Below, piece after piece: positions 13,336 through 22,006 of a stretch of DNA of 22,422 bases (positions are counted from its first letter, which is position 1; each line of letters opens with the position of its first letter). The position numbers and the translations under genes are program-made. Under the pieces are notes generated by a model that did no database searches, had not been told where the DNA came from, and saw only the letters and a list, made by a program, of their open reading frames with translations. Source of the DNA: Bog-159 sp035308525 (GTDB lineage Bacteria > Acidobacteriota > Terriglobia > Bryobacterales > Bryobacteraceae); the NCBI GenBank assembly GCA_035308525.1, contig DATGGM010000187.1:1-22422 (forward strand). Reading direction: 5' to 3'.

Positions 13336-15999
13336 ATGTCGCTCTGGACCCGTCTAGCCACCGCCCTCCGCCCCGCCCGCGCCACCCTCGAGCTCGACGA
13401 AGAGTTCCAATCGCACATCGCCGAAGCCATCGCCCGCGGCCGCGACCCCGCCGAAGCCCGCCGCGCCTTCGGCTCCGCCCTCCGCCGCCGCGAGGAGAGC
13501 CGCGACATCCGCCTGGCCGCCTGGCTCGACTCCCTGGGCGCCGACGCCGTCTTCGGCTGGCGCCGCCTCAGAAAGCAGAAAGCCACTTCCGCCGCCGCCA
13601 TCCTCTCCCTGGCCCTGGCCATCGGCGCCTGCACCTCCGCCTTCCGCCTCATCGATGCCCTGCTGCTGCGCCCCCTCCCCGTGGCCGGCGCCGACCGCCT
13701 GCACGTGGTCGCCTTCGAAGGCGCCGGCGCGGACGGCCGGCTGATGGTCTACGACAGCAGTTCCTACCCCATGTTCCGCCAGATGCGCGCCGCCGTTCGC
13801 GATCAGGCCGAGCTCATCGCTGCCTCCTACGCCGACGCCGTCGACATCACCTATCGCTCCGACGCCGACATCGAGAAGGTCTGGCGCCAGTACGTCTCCG
13901 GCTGGATGTTCGGCTCCTTCGGGCTGCAGCCCGCCCTCGGCCGCCTGCTGACCCCCGACGACGATCTCGAGCCGGGCGCCAGTCCCGTCGCCGTCCTCTC
14001 TTATGACTATTGGATGCGCCGCTTCGGAGGCGACCCCCGCGTGCTCGGCCGCGCCTTCCGCATGGGCAACGATTCCTATCGCATCGTGGGCGTCGCCGGC
14101 GAGCGCTTCACCGGCACCGAGACCGGCATCGTTACCGGCATCTTCCTGCCGATGGCTATGAAGGACCCGCGGACCCTCGCCAGTGCCAACAATTTCTGGC
14201 TGCGCACCCTCGTGAAACTCAAACCCGGCGTCTCACCCGAACCCGTGGAGCAGCGCTTGTCGGCCGTCTTTCGGGCCATCCAGCAGGAGCGCGCCAAGGG
14301 GTTCACCTCCATGCCCAAGCAGCGCCTCGCGCTGTACTTCAAGGAGCGGCTGCTGCTCGAACGCGCCGCCGCCGGACGCTCCAACCTCCAGCGGGATTAT
14401 CGTCGCGCCCTGGCCGCCCTGGCTGTCCTGGTCGCCCTGGTGCTACTGATCGCCTGCGCCAACGTCGCCAACCTGATGACCGCCCGCGCTGCCGCCCGCG
14501 CCCGCGAAATGGCCCTGCGCGTCTCCATCGGCGCCGGACAGTGGCGCCTGGTGCAGCTCGTTCTGATCGAAAGCGCCTGGCTGGCCTTCCTGGCCACTGC
14601 CCTCGGCGCGCTGTTTGCCTGGTGGGCCGCGCCTTTCATTGTGCGCATGATCGATACCCCCGGCAACCCCGCCCGCCTGGATCTCCCCGCCGACTGGCGC
14701 CTATTCGCCTTCGCCCTGGCGCTGGCGCTCTCCGTCACCGTCCTGTTCGGCCTCGCGCCGGCCCTGCGCGCTTCCGCCGTCAAGCCGGTCAGCGCCCTGC
14801 GCGGTGGACACGATCCGCACTCGCGCCGCCGCCTGATGCACGCCCTCATCGCGGTGCAAGTCGCCTTCTGCCTGGTCGTCCATTTCGTCGCCGGACTGTT
14901 CATCGCCACCTTCGACCACCTCGTAAATCAGCCCACCGGCTTCTCCGCCGAGCGCATTCTGAATCTGGAAACCGTTGCACAGCGCCCGCAGCCCCCCGCT
15001 CTTTGGGACCAGGTCGCTGCTCACCTGCGCGCCCTGCCCGGCGTGGAAGACGTCGCGCTCACCATCTGGCCTGTGATGAGCGGCGAGTCCGCCGTCGGCT
15101 TCGTCTCCGTGGGCGGCGCGCCTCCCGGCGATGTCTTTTCCGATTTCCTGACTGTCTCGCCGGGCTGGTTCGATCTCATGCGCATACCCCTGGCCGGCGG
15201 CCGCGACTTTCGCCCCGGCGATCTCCATCCCAGCGCCGCCATCGTCAACCAGGCTTTCGCCAAACAGTATTTCGGCGGCGCCGATCCGGTCGGCGCATCC
15301 TTCGAGAAGGTGGACGGAGGCGGCGCGCGGCTTCGCCTCCAGATCGTCGGCCTGGTGCGGGATGCCCGCTCCCGTGACGATCCGCGCCTCGCCATTCGCC
15401 CCACTGTCTACGTGCCGTTTCACGCGGTGGACGCGCAGGGCGCTCCGCAGCCCATGGGCCGCGGCACATTCGTCGTGCGCACGGCCGGCGCCAACCCGCT
15501 AGCGCTTGCGGCCATCCTGCGCCGCGAAGTGCCGCGCGCGCGGTCCGAGTTCTACGTGAGCAACATCCGCGCCCAAGCCGAGATCAACCGCGCCCACACC
15601 GTCCGCGAGCGGCTGCTGGCGCTGCTGGCCGGCTTCTTCGCGGGAGTGGCTCTGCTGCTCGCCGCCGTCGGACTCTACGGTGTCCTCGATTACTCCGTGC
15701 TCCAGCGCCGCCGCGAAATCGGCATCCGCATGGCCGTCGGCGCGCAGGCCCGCGACATCGCCCGAAGCGTCACGACCGGCGTCACCTGCATGGTGCTGCT
15801 GGGAGCCGCGGCCGGCCTGCTGCTGGGCCTGACTTCCGTGCGCTACCTCGAATCGCTCTTCTTCCAGGTGAAAGCCACCGGCCTCGAGATGCTCGCCATC
15901 CCGGTCTTGACCATCGTGGTGACAGCATTCTTAGCCGCGCTCCCCGCGGTCGTCCGCGCCATCCGCCTGGACCCCGCCCGCCTGCTGCGCGCCGATTAG
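13336..15999 (+). CDS. ADOP-family MacB/FtsX-like ABC permease
   Basis: The product has 887 residues. The start MSLWTRLATALRPARATLEL plus the DEEFQSHIAEAIARG and AEARRAFGSALRRREESRDI segments are the N-terminal extension typical of acidobacterial duplicated orphan permeases. A transmembrane helix at about 85-110 is followed by a large MacB periplasmic core domain. FtsX-like membrane segments follow (ALAVLVALVLLIACANVANL, LAFLATALGALFAWWAAPFI, LFAFALALALSVTVLFGLAP), then a second periplasmic domain and three C-terminal helices ending in AIRLDPARLLRAD. No ATPase gene is adjacent, as usual for the orphan type. Substrate is unknown; export of small molecules or lipoprotein-like cargo is the family theme. 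No Shine-Dalgarno is seen before the ATG. Confidence 0.93.
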   Translation: MSLWTRLATALRPARATLELDEEFQSHIAEAIARGRDPAEARRAFGSALRRREESRDIRLAAWLDSLGADAVFGWRRLRKQKATSAAAILSLALAIGACTSAFRLIDALLLRPLPVAGADRLHVVAFEGAGADGRLMVYDSSSYPMFRQMRAAVRDQAELIAASYADAVDITYRSDADIEKVWRQYVSGWMFGSFGLQPALGRLLTPDDDLEPGASPVAVLSYDYWMRRFGGDPRVLGRAFRMGNDSYRIVGVAGERFTGTETGIVTGIFLPMAMKDPRTLASANNFWLRTLVKLKPGVSPEPVEQRLSAVFRAIQQERAKGFTSMPKQRLALYFKERLLLERAAAGRSNLQRDYRRALAALAVLVALVLLIACANVANLMTARAAARAREMALRVSIGAGQWRLVQLVLIESAWLAFLATALGALFAWWAAPFIVRMIDTPGNPARLDLPADWRLFAFALALALSVTVLFGLAPALRASAVKPVSALRGGHDPHSRRRLMHALIAVQVAFCLVVHFVAGLFIATFDHLVNQPTGFSAERILNLETVAQRPQPPALWDQVAAHLRALPGVEDVALTIWPVMSGESAVGFVSVGGAPPGDVFSDFLTVSPGWFDLMRIPLAGGRDFRPGDLHPSAAIVNQAFAKQYFGGADPVGASFEKVDGGGARLRLQIVGLVRDARSRDDPRLAIRPTVYVPFHAVDAQGAPQPMGRGTFVVRTAGANPLALAAILRREVPRARSEFYVSNIRAQAEINRAHTVRERLLALLAGFFAGVALLLAAVGLYGVLDYSVLQRRREIGIRMAVGAQARDIARSVTTGVTCMVLLGAAAGLLLGLTSVRYLESLFFQVKATGLEMLAIPVLTIVVTAFLAALPAVVRAIRLDPARLLRAD

Positions 16000-16063
16000 C
16001 TCGCGTCTGTACTTTCAATGTGCATGAGCGTTCGGGCGGCTGTCCGTTCCAGCTGATGGGGAT

Positions 16064-16069
16064 TAGAAT
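16064..16069 (+). promoter_or_regulatory. -10-like TAGAAT before the VWFA-related gene
   Basis: TAGAAT lies within GGATTAGAATG (16060-16070). The same 11-mer occurs in reverse orientation at 18350-18340 before the SnoaL-like gene. The ATG at 16084 is 14 bases downstream of the hexamer. Confidence 0.4.
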
Positions 16070-16083
16070 GAGTGCAGCATACG

Positions 16084-17814
16084 ATGCAGCCCCACAGTTT
16101 GCTTGCGCTCGCCCTTTTGCCGTTTGGGCTGGCCAGTGCGCAACAGGCAGCGCCGCAAGACCAACCCACCGCCGAAGTGGCAACCAAAGAAGCGCCTGTG
16201 AAGTTCACCTCGAAGGTGAACCTGGTGCCCGTAACCGTGGTTGTGCGCGGCCGCGACGGCAAAGCGGTAGGGACCCTGACTAAAGAAGATTTCCGGCTAA
16301 ACGATAATGGGAAACCGCAGGTTATCGCCAGATTCTCCATCGAAAAGCCCGGTACGCCCGTAGTGCTGGAGAAGGAACCTCTGGAACTGGAGCCGCAGCC
16401 GGTGCAGGCGAAACCGCCGGAAGCCGGCGCGGCCGCATCCACAGTCCTGGCGGACCACTTCATCGCCTACCTCTTCGATGATGTGCACACCAGGTTCGAA
16501 GACCTGGCGCGGGCACGTGACGCCGCGGGCCGCGTGATCGCAAATTCCATGCAGCCGGCCGACCGCGCCGCCATCTACACCACGTCGGGCCACATCATGC
16601 TGGAATTCACCAGCGAACGCGCGGAGCTGCAGGCCACGCTGGCGCGGCTCCGGCCCGCCCCTGTCACCGGCGGTATCGGGCACGGCTTGGATTGTCCGGA
16701 CATCAGCTATTACATGGCGGACCGCATCGTCAACCTGAGCGACCAGCAGGCGATCCAAGTGGCTCTGGCCAATTACATAGCTTGCAGTAACAATCGGTAC
16801 GTCACCCCCCAGGAAGTGACCGCGGTGGCGCAGCGCGCGCTGCATGATGGGGAGCACGAAACCCGGTTGACGGCCAGCGTCATCAGCCAGGTGGCGCGCC
16901 GGCTGGCGGCCATGCCCGGACAGCGCAACCTGGTTCTGGCCTCGCCCGGCTTCTTCGTGCCATCTGCGGACTATCCGGATATTACACAGGCCATCAACCG
17001 CGCCATCCGCGCCAACGTGGTCATCAGCACTTTGGACGTGCGGGGCCTCTGGACGCCTCCGGGTTTCGACGCCTCCAGACCGACACCCGCGGGAGGCGCC
17101 CAGGTGATCACCATGGTCAATATGTACCTCGAGCAGGAAGCCGTCGCCCAGGAAAGCGTCATGGAGGATCTGGCGCATTCCACCGGCGGCGATTGGTTTC
17201 ACGCCAACAATGACCTGGGCGATGGTTTCCGCAGGCTGGCGGCCGCGCCGGAGTTTATCTATGTGCTGGCCTTCACGCCGGAGAACCTGAAGTCCGATGG
17301 CAAGTACCACAAGTTACAAGTGACTTTGCGGGAAGTGAAGGGCTTCACGGTGCAGGCGCGCAAGGGTTACTACGCGCCCCGCCGCGAAAGCGACGAGGCC
17401 GACCAGGCCAGGCAGGATATCGAAGATGCCGTCTTCTCCCGCGCGGTGGTGAAAGATATCCCGCTCGAACTGCACACGCAGTTCTTCCGCTCCGGGGAGA
17501 CCGATGCCAAGCTCTCGGTGGTGGCCCAACTGGGCATCAAGAGCCTGTCTTATCGAAAAGAGGAGGGCCGAAACAAGGATACGGTGACTGTGGTATGCGC
17601 CCTCTTCGATCTCAACGGTAACTATGTCACGGGCCTGCAGCAGCTGGTCGACTTGAAATTGAAGGACGAGACTCTCGGAAAGAGACTGGATTCCGGGATC
17701 AAAATCAAATCCAGCTTTGATGTGAAAACCGGGAGTTACGTGGTACGGGTAGTCGCGCGCGACAGCGAGGGCCGGATGATGGCGGCCGCGAACACCGCGG
17801 TCGAAATTCAGTAG
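16084..17814 (+). CDS. Secreted VWFA-related acidobacterial domain protein
   Basis: From the ATG at 16084 the product has 576 residues. A GTG at 16072 would add four residues, but the ATG gives a cleaner signal peptide (MQPHSLLALALLPFGLASAQ). Residues about 35-100 carry the family hallmark VNLVPVTVVVRGRDGKAVGT, then LTKEDFRLNDNGKPQVIARF. A VWFA-like fold follows with FIAYLFDDVHTRFEDLARAR in place of the usual DxSxS metal motif, then RNLVLASPGFF. The C-terminal half (AAPEFIYVLAFTPENLKSDG, then VKGFTVQARKGYYAPR) is also typical. The role is unknown. The family is expanded in Acidobacteriota. It follows the ADOP gene by 84 bases, with its own -10-like element. Confidence 0.9.
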   Translation: MQPHSLLALALLPFGLASAQQAAPQDQPTAEVATKEAPVKFTSKVNLVPVTVVVRGRDGKAVGTLTKEDFRLNDNGKPQVIARFSIEKPGTPVVLEKEPLELEPQPVQAKPPEAGAAASTVLADHFIAYLFDDVHTRFEDLARARDAAGRVIANSMQPADRAAIYTTSGHIMLEFTSERAELQATLARLRPAPVTGGIGHGLDCPDISYYMADRIVNLSDQQAIQVALANYIACSNNRYVTPQEVTAVAQRALHDGEHETRLTASVISQVARRLAAMPGQRNLVLASPGFFVPSADYPDITQAINRAIRANVVISTLDVRGLWTPPGFDASRPTPAGGAQVITMVNMYLEQEAVAQESVMEDLAHSTGGDWFHANNDLGDGFRRLAAAPEFIYVLAFTPENLKSDGKYHKLQVTLREVKGFTVQARKGYYAPRRESDEADQARQDIEDAVFSRAVVKDIPLELHTQFFRSGETDAKLSVVAQLGIKSLSYRKEEGRNKDTVTVVCALFDLNGNYVTGLQQLVDLKLKDETLGKRLDSGIKIKSSFDVKTGSYVVRVVARDSEGRMMAAANTAVEIQ

Positions 17815-17834
17815 CCGGCGGCTCAATTCGCCGG
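17815..17834. repeat. Inverted repeat after the VWFA-related gene
   Basis: CCGGCG and CGCCGG flank an 8-base centre directly after the TAG. There is no T-run, so termination by this hairpin is uncertain. Confidence 0.4.
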
Positions 17835-17929
17835 ACACATCCACGAATTCCTTCCGTTTCACCACCGCTTCCGGAAGAGGAACTCACGGAATTACGCAGC
17901 CGCATCGGTGCTCTACCGTACGGCCGGCT

Positions 17930-18334
17930 TTAATGCGCGTCGTGCAGGACGATAACAGCGATTTTCCAGCCACTCTCTGCCTTGCGCAGAACGTATGTGA
18001 CTCCGGCCCGATCCAATTCCTGTCCGTTGTGTTTATACCGTGTCGCAATACCAGTAACCAATGTCGCGCTGGCACTCAGCGACTTGACGGATCCTACGCG
18101 CAGCTCGCTCCGGCTGAATTCTCTGGTCCGGAGGCCTTCCATGGCGGGAGTGAAAACAGCCGCCAGTGTGGCGAACGTTGTCACCGCAAATACTCCCTGA
18201 GGACTAATAAGCAGTGATGGCTCATGGAAGTAAGGCCAGACCGCTTGAACCTCCAGCGTACTGAAGGCCCGGTAATAGTCAGCTAGCGTTCGGAGTGAGG
18301 CATCATCATTGACGGCAGTGTCGGGCGAACTCAT
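17930..18334 (-). CDS. SnoaL/NTF2-like small protein
   Basis: The product has 134 residues. It reads as a cone-shaped NTF2-like domain: an N-terminal helix pair (SLRTLADYYRAFSTLEVQAV), WPYFHEPSLLISPQGVFAVT, and C-terminal strands ending in GVTYVLRKAESGWKIAVIVL. Members include polyketide cyclases, ketosteroid isomerase-like enzymes and many binding proteins, and the specific function cannot be assigned. No signal peptide is present, so it is cytoplasmic. It is single, convergent with the VWFA-related gene and divergent from the sugar transferase gene. No Shine-Dalgarno lies before the ATG; a TAGAAT does, 6 bases away. Confidence 0.85.
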   Translation of the reverse strand: MSSPDTAVNDDASLRTLADYYRAFSTLEVQAVWPYFHEPSLLISPQGVFAVTTFATLAAVFTPAMEGLRTREFSRSELRVGSVKSLSASATLVTGIATRYKHNGQELDRAGVTYVLRKAESGWKIAVIVLHDAH

Positions 18335-18340
18335 AGTACC

Positions 18341-18372
18341 ATTCTAATCCTCGCGCTCCGGGGAACCCCCGG
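18341..18372 (-). promoter_or_regulatory. -10-like element plus GC dyad upstream of the SnoaL-like gene
   Basis: TAGAAT (18346-18341) is 6 bases from the ATG, compatible with a leaderless mRNA. CCGGGG-AAC-CCCCGG at 18358-18372 is a perfect inverted repeat occupying the place of the -35, so it may be an operator. Confidence 0.4.
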
Positions 18373-18429
18373 CGTAAACAGGGGTAAATAAAAGACGAAT
18401 AAATAGAGAATAAAAAGCAAATATAACCG
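18373..18429. other. A-rich tract between divergent genes
   Basis: A run dominated by A on the plus strand (for example AAATAAAAGACGAATAAATA) separates the SnoaL-like and sugar transferase genes. It may aid promoter opening or bind nucleoid proteins. No ORF is present. Confidence 0.5.
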
Positions 18430-18472
18430 CGCTCCGGACCAACCTCGCCCAGCCTCCCATCCCCCGCCATGT

Positions 18473-18478
18473 TATCCT
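18473..18478 (+). promoter_or_regulatory. -10-like TATCCT before the sugar transferase gene
   Basis: TATCCT within GTTATCCTG ends 9 bases before the ATG at 18488. No Shine-Dalgarno and no clear -35 are visible. Confidence 0.35.
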
Positions 18479-18487
18479 GTCTTGCGG

Positions 18488-19903
18488 ATGTTCAGCCGCC
18501 AGCACCGCAAAGCCCGCGTCCTCTTCGGGCTGTCCGACCTCATCCTCATCGCCCTCGCCTTCCAGGCCGCCTACTTCACCCGCAGCCTCCTGCACCTCGA
18601 GCGTGCCTTCTACATCCTCTCTCCCACCCGCGAACTGGTCATGGGCTTCGCTATGTGGGTCTGGCTCCTCATCGGCCTTTGGCTGGATCTCTACGATAAG
18701 CTTGATTCCGGCGACCCTCGCGTCATCCTCCGCGACTCCTTCCGCCAGTGCCTCTACGGCGCCATCGCCTTCGTGCTCTTCGAATTCGTCCTGCGCCTCG
18801 ACCTCAGCCGCCCCTTCCTGGCCCTATTCGTCGTCTACGCCTGGGTCTTCCTGTTCCTGTTTCGCCTGCTCTCCGGCCGCCTGGCCGGCGCCATCCTGCG
18901 CCAGTTCGGCGGACCGCATTTCGTCATGGTGGCCGGCACCGGCGAGCGTGCCTGCAAATTGGGCGAGGAGTTGGAGCGCTCCGCGCCCTATGGCATCCGC
19001 CTCAGCGGCTTCCTCGCACCCGACCCCGCCGCCGCGCCTCCCGAGATCCGCCTCGACTCCGTCCACAAGGTCTACCCCATGGCCGACCTGCCCAAGCTGC
19101 TACGCAGTCGCGTCATCGACGAGATCATCTTCTCGGTTGGCAGCGAGACTCTCGCTCAACTGGAAGATGTGTTCCTGCTCTGCGACGAGGAAGGCGTGCG
19201 CACCCGCGTGGCGGTGGACTTCTTCCCTCACGTCAACAGTGAGGTCTACCTGGAGCGCCTGGGTTTCACCCCGCTCCTCACCTTCTCGGCCGCGCCGCAC
19301 GATGAGATCCGCCTGCTGCTCAAGCGCGCTACCGACCTGGCCATCGCCGCGGCCGGCCTGGTCGTCTTGCTGCCTCTCATGCTGATCGTCGCGCTGCTCA
19401 TCCGGCTCACTTCTCCCGGGCCGGCCATCTTCAAACAGGTTCGCTGCGGATTGAACGGCCGCCGGTTCCTGTTCTACAAGTTCCGCTCCATGCGCGCAGA
19501 CGCCGAAAAGATGAAGGCCGAGGTCATGCACTTGAGCACCCGCCAGACCGCCCTCAAAATCCCCGAGGATCCCCGCCTCACGCGCGTGGGCCGCTATCTG
19601 CGCAAGTTCTCCATCGATGAGTGGCCGCAGCTTTGGAACGTGCTGAAGGGCGACATGTCGCTGGTCGGTCCGCGCCCCGCCGTTCCGGACGAGGTGGCGC
19701 AGTATCTCACCTGGCAGCGCCGCCGGCTGCGCATGCGTCCCGGCCTCACCTGCCTGTGGGCCGTCTCCGGCCGCGACAATGTGGACTTCGAAACCTGGAT
19801 GCGTATGGATATGCAGTACATTGATAACTGGTCCCTGGCGCTCGATTGGAAGATCATCCTGCGCACCATTCCCCGGGTCCTGACCGGCCACGGAGCAAAC
19901 TAA
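18488..19903 (+). CDS. Polyprenyl-phosphate sugar-1-phosphate transferase (exopolysaccharide initiation)
   Basis: The product has 471 residues from the ATG at 18488; a TTG at 18482 would add two. The N-terminal part has about four transmembrane helices (including LSDLILIALAFQAAYFTRSL and ALFVVYAWVFLFLFRLLSG). A CoA-binding/Rossmann-like domain follows (FVMVAGTGERACKLGEELER). The C-terminal bacterial sugar transferase domain starts at about 275 with KRATDLAIAAAGLVVLLPLM and carries SPGPAIFKQVRCGLNGRRF, YKFRSMR, SIDEWPQLWNVLKGDMSLVG, PRPAVP and RPGLTCLWAVSGR. Such WbaP/EpsE-like enzymes move a sugar phosphate from a nucleotide sugar to undecaprenyl phosphate, starting a polysaccharide repeat unit. 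It is followed by the pyrE-like gene after 22 bases. No other glycan genes are nearby. Confidence 0.93.
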   Translation: MFSRQHRKARVLFGLSDLILIALAFQAAYFTRSLLHLERAFYILSPTRELVMGFAMWVWLLIGLWLDLYDKLDSGDPRVILRDSFRQCLYGAIAFVLFEFVLRLDLSRPFLALFVVYAWVFLFLFRLLSGRLAGAILRQFGGPHFVMVAGTGERACKLGEELERSAPYGIRLSGFLAPDPAAAPPEIRLDSVHKVYPMADLPKLLRSRVIDEIIFSVGSETLAQLEDVFLLCDEEGVRTRVAVDFFPHVNSEVYLERLGFTPLLTFSAAPHDEIRLLLKRATDLAIAAAGLVVLLPLMLIVALLIRLTSPGPAIFKQVRCGLNGRRFLFYKFRSMRADAEKMKAEVMHLSTRQTALKIPEDPRLTRVGRYLRKFSIDEWPQLWNVLKGDMSLVGPRPAVPDEVAQYLTWQRRRLRMRPGLTCLWAVSGRDNVDFETWMRMDMQYIDNWSLALDWKIILRTIPRVLTGHGAN

Positions 19904-19925
19904 ATTAGCGGTTTGGGAGCGAAGC

Positions 19926-20540
19926 ATGCACCTGCTACCGACACAAGACGAAGTCGTCCGCGTCCTGCGCGACACCGGCGCGCTGCGCGACGGCCATTTT
20001 GAATACACAAACGGCCTGCACTCCAACGAGTACCTGCAGGTGCCGCTGGCCATGCGCTATTACCAGCACGCCCGCATGCTCAGCGTTGGCCTCAGCCGCC
20101 TGCTGCGCGAGAACGCCGAGATCCGCGCCATCATCGACGACCTTTCCATCGTGGCGCCCGCCAACGCCGGCCTGCCCGTGGCCTATGGCGTCTGCGAAGC
20201 GCTGCGCGCCCGCCAGGTCTATTGGGCGGAGCGCGAGGATCAGGATCAGCCCATGCGCTTCCGTCAGTTCCTGGAGCAGCATCCCGGCGAACAGGTAGTG
20301 CTGGTGGACGATATCCTGCGCTCCGGGCGCAAGCTGAGCGAAATGCAGGAACTGCTGGAATCGCGCGGCGCGCGCGTCGTGGCGATGGCCGTCGTCATTT
20401 ACCAGCCCAATCCCCGCACCCGCGATTTCGGCAACTTGCCGCTGTATTATCTAGCCCGCCTCAACGCCAGCTACTATGCGGATGCCGCGCATTGCGATCT
20501 CTGCAAGCAGGGCGCCCCTCTCCAAAAAGTCTGGGTTTAG
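19926..20540 (+). CDS. pyrE: Orotate phosphoribosyltransferase-like protein
   Basis: The product has 204 residues, about the family length. The PRPP-binding signature VVLVDDILRSGRK lies at 124-136. The N-terminal HFEYTNGLHSNEYLQV matches the orotate phosphoribosyltransferase pattern with a glycine-loop and HS motif, and the C-terminus DLCKQGAPLQKVWV is also typical. The reaction joins orotate to PRPP to give OMP in pyrimidine synthesis. GGGAG is 6 bases before the ATG. It is placed between a sugar transferase and an amidohydrolase rather than with other pyr genes. The name pyrE is likely but another purine/pyrimidine phosphoribosyltransferase cannot be fully excluded. Confidence 0.8.
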   Translation: MHLLPTQDEVVRVLRDTGALRDGHFEYTNGLHSNEYLQVPLAMRYYQHARMLSVGLSRLLRENAEIRAIIDDLSIVAPANAGLPVAYGVCEALRARQVYWAEREDQDQPMRFRQFLEQHPGEQVVLVDDILRSGRKLSEMQELLESRGARVVAMAVVIYQPNPRTRDFGNLPLYYLARLNASYYADAAHCDLCKQGAPLQKVWV

Positions 20541-20543
20541 TCC

Positions 20544-21998
20544 ATGCGCCGCGCCCTTCCGCTGGCCCTATTGTTGATGGGCCCGGCCTCCGCGCAAACC
20601 GGGCCACCGCTGGCCATCGTGGATACCAATGTCGTGGATGTGGTGCGCGGCGCCGTCGACAGCCACCGCAGTGTGCTGGTCGCCGGCGGCCGCATCACCG
20701 ATGTGCGCCCCGCGGACAGCGTCAAGATACCGCCCAATGCTACCCGCATTCCCGGCCAGGGCATGTACCTGATCCCGGGCCTCTGGGACATGCACATCCA
20801 TCTGCGCAGTTCCCGCGCCAAGCCGCAAGTGGCGCTCGTCGAAGAAAACGCCGCCTTGCTGGACCTCTTTTTGCCCAACGGCGTGGTGGGCGTCCGCGAG
20901 ATGGGCGGCGATCTTGCGGACTACGTCCTGCGCTGGCGCGAAGAGATTCGTTCCGGAAAACGTGTGGGCCCGCGCATTATCACCGCGGTGCGGAAGATTG
21001 ATCAGGAACCGCCGAACTGGCCCGGATCCCTGGGTGTGAAGACTCCCTCGGAAGGCCGCGAAGCGGTGCGCCAGATGAAGCAGGCCGGCGCTGATTTCGT
21101 CAAGGTCTACTTCGCCCGCATCTCACCCGAAGTACTCGGCGCCGTGATTGATGAAGCGCACCAACTGGGGCTCCGGGTGACCGGCCACTGGCCGTCTAAT
21201 ATTCCGGTTCAGAGGGCCGCTGAAATCGGCCAGGATGGCATCGAGCACTCCAACTACCTGACTGTCTACCGGCAGCCGGAGTACGAGCAATTCGAGAAGG
21301 AGGTGGACGCTAGAAGGGGAACGGCGTGGGCCGTCGAGTCGTCTGAGGCATCCGCCCGGAGACTTTACCTGGAGGACGAGAAGAGTGCCGCGGATGTCTA
21401 CCGCGGCATGGCCGCGAAGTCCCTTTGGATCACGCCCACACTGGCTGTGGGGAAGCGGGTCTCCCTGGAGTTGGGAACCATCGACTTCAGCCGCGACCCA
21501 CGCCAGGCCTTCGTCTTTCCCGCGGTGTGGGAGAGTTGGGATCCGAAACTAGGCGCGCGCCGGCCGGTCTCGGAAGGCCGCGCCCACGAGCTGGCGGAAT
21601 TGACGGACAAGCGGCGCCGGCAAAACATGCTGGCAGCCTGGAAGGCAGGCGTCCCGATGCTGGCGGGAACCGACTGCGGCGTGGACAACGCTTACATGTT
21701 TCCGGGCTGGTCGATGCACGAAGAGTTGGAAAGTCTCGTGGCTGCGGGGATTACTCCCGCGGATGCGCTGCGCATGGCCACGGTGAACGCGGCGCGCTGG
21801 CGCGGTGAGGCGGATTCCGAAGGCAGTATCGAGAAGGGCAAGGTCGCCGATCTGGTCCTGCTGCGTTCCGATCCGCTGGAGGCTATCCGGCACACCCGCG
21901 AAATCGCGGCGGTGGTGCATGCGGGCAATTACTATTCCCGCACGGATCTGGATGCGATCTTGAAAACGGCTTCCCTGCGCGCGGCCGCCCGCCGCTAG
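20544..21998 (+). CDS. Secreted amidohydrolase (imidazolonepropionase-like)
   Basis: The product has 484 residues. A signal peptide covers about 1-18 (RRALPLALLLMGPASAQ). The metal-dependent hydrolase core is intact: H84 and H86 (WDMHIHL), K187 (FVKVYFA, the likely carboxylated lysine), H215 (VTGHWPS), H235 (GIEHSNYL) and D377 (AGTDCG). An N-terminal and C-terminal beta-sandwich (VLVAGGRITDVR and GKVADLVLLRSDPLEAIRHT) complete the amidohydrolase architecture. The substrate is unknown; exported members often act on peptides, such as Xaa-Pro or Xaa-Arg dipeptides. The ATG is 3 bases after the pyrE-like stop. It ends 8 bases from the rho stop, on the opposite strand. Confidence 0.92.
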   Translation: MRRALPLALLLMGPASAQTGPPLAIVDTNVVDVVRGAVDSHRSVLVAGGRITDVRPADSVKIPPNATRIPGQGMYLIPGLWDMHIHLRSSRAKPQVALVEENAALLDLFLPNGVVGVREMGGDLADYVLRWREEIRSGKRVGPRIITAVRKIDQEPPNWPGSLGVKTPSEGREAVRQMKQAGADFVKVYFARISPEVLGAVIDEAHQLGLRVTGHWPSNIPVQRAAEIGQDGIEHSNYLTVYRQPEYEQFEKEVDARRGTAWAVESSEASARRLYLEDEKSAADVYRGMAAKSLWITPTLAVGKRVSLELGTIDFSRDPRQAFVFPAVWESWDPKLGARRPVSEGRAHELAELTDKRRRQNMLAAWKAGVPMLAGTDCGVDNAYMFPGWSMHEELESLVAAGITPADALRMATVNAARWRGEADSEGSIEKGKVADLVLLRSDPLEAIRHTREIAAVVHAGNYYSRTDLDAILKTASLRAAARR

Positions 21999-22006
21999 GA
22001 CGCCGG

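Noticed and set aside
14010..15377. Long plus-strand ORF in another frame inside the ADOP gene
   Set aside because: Arg/Pro-rich composition typical of an out-of-frame reading of GC-rich DNA; the ADOP frame is intact throughout.
17815..17834. Inverted repeat as an intrinsic terminator of the VWFA-related gene
   Set aside because: No T-run on the plus strand, so only the repeat itself is reported.
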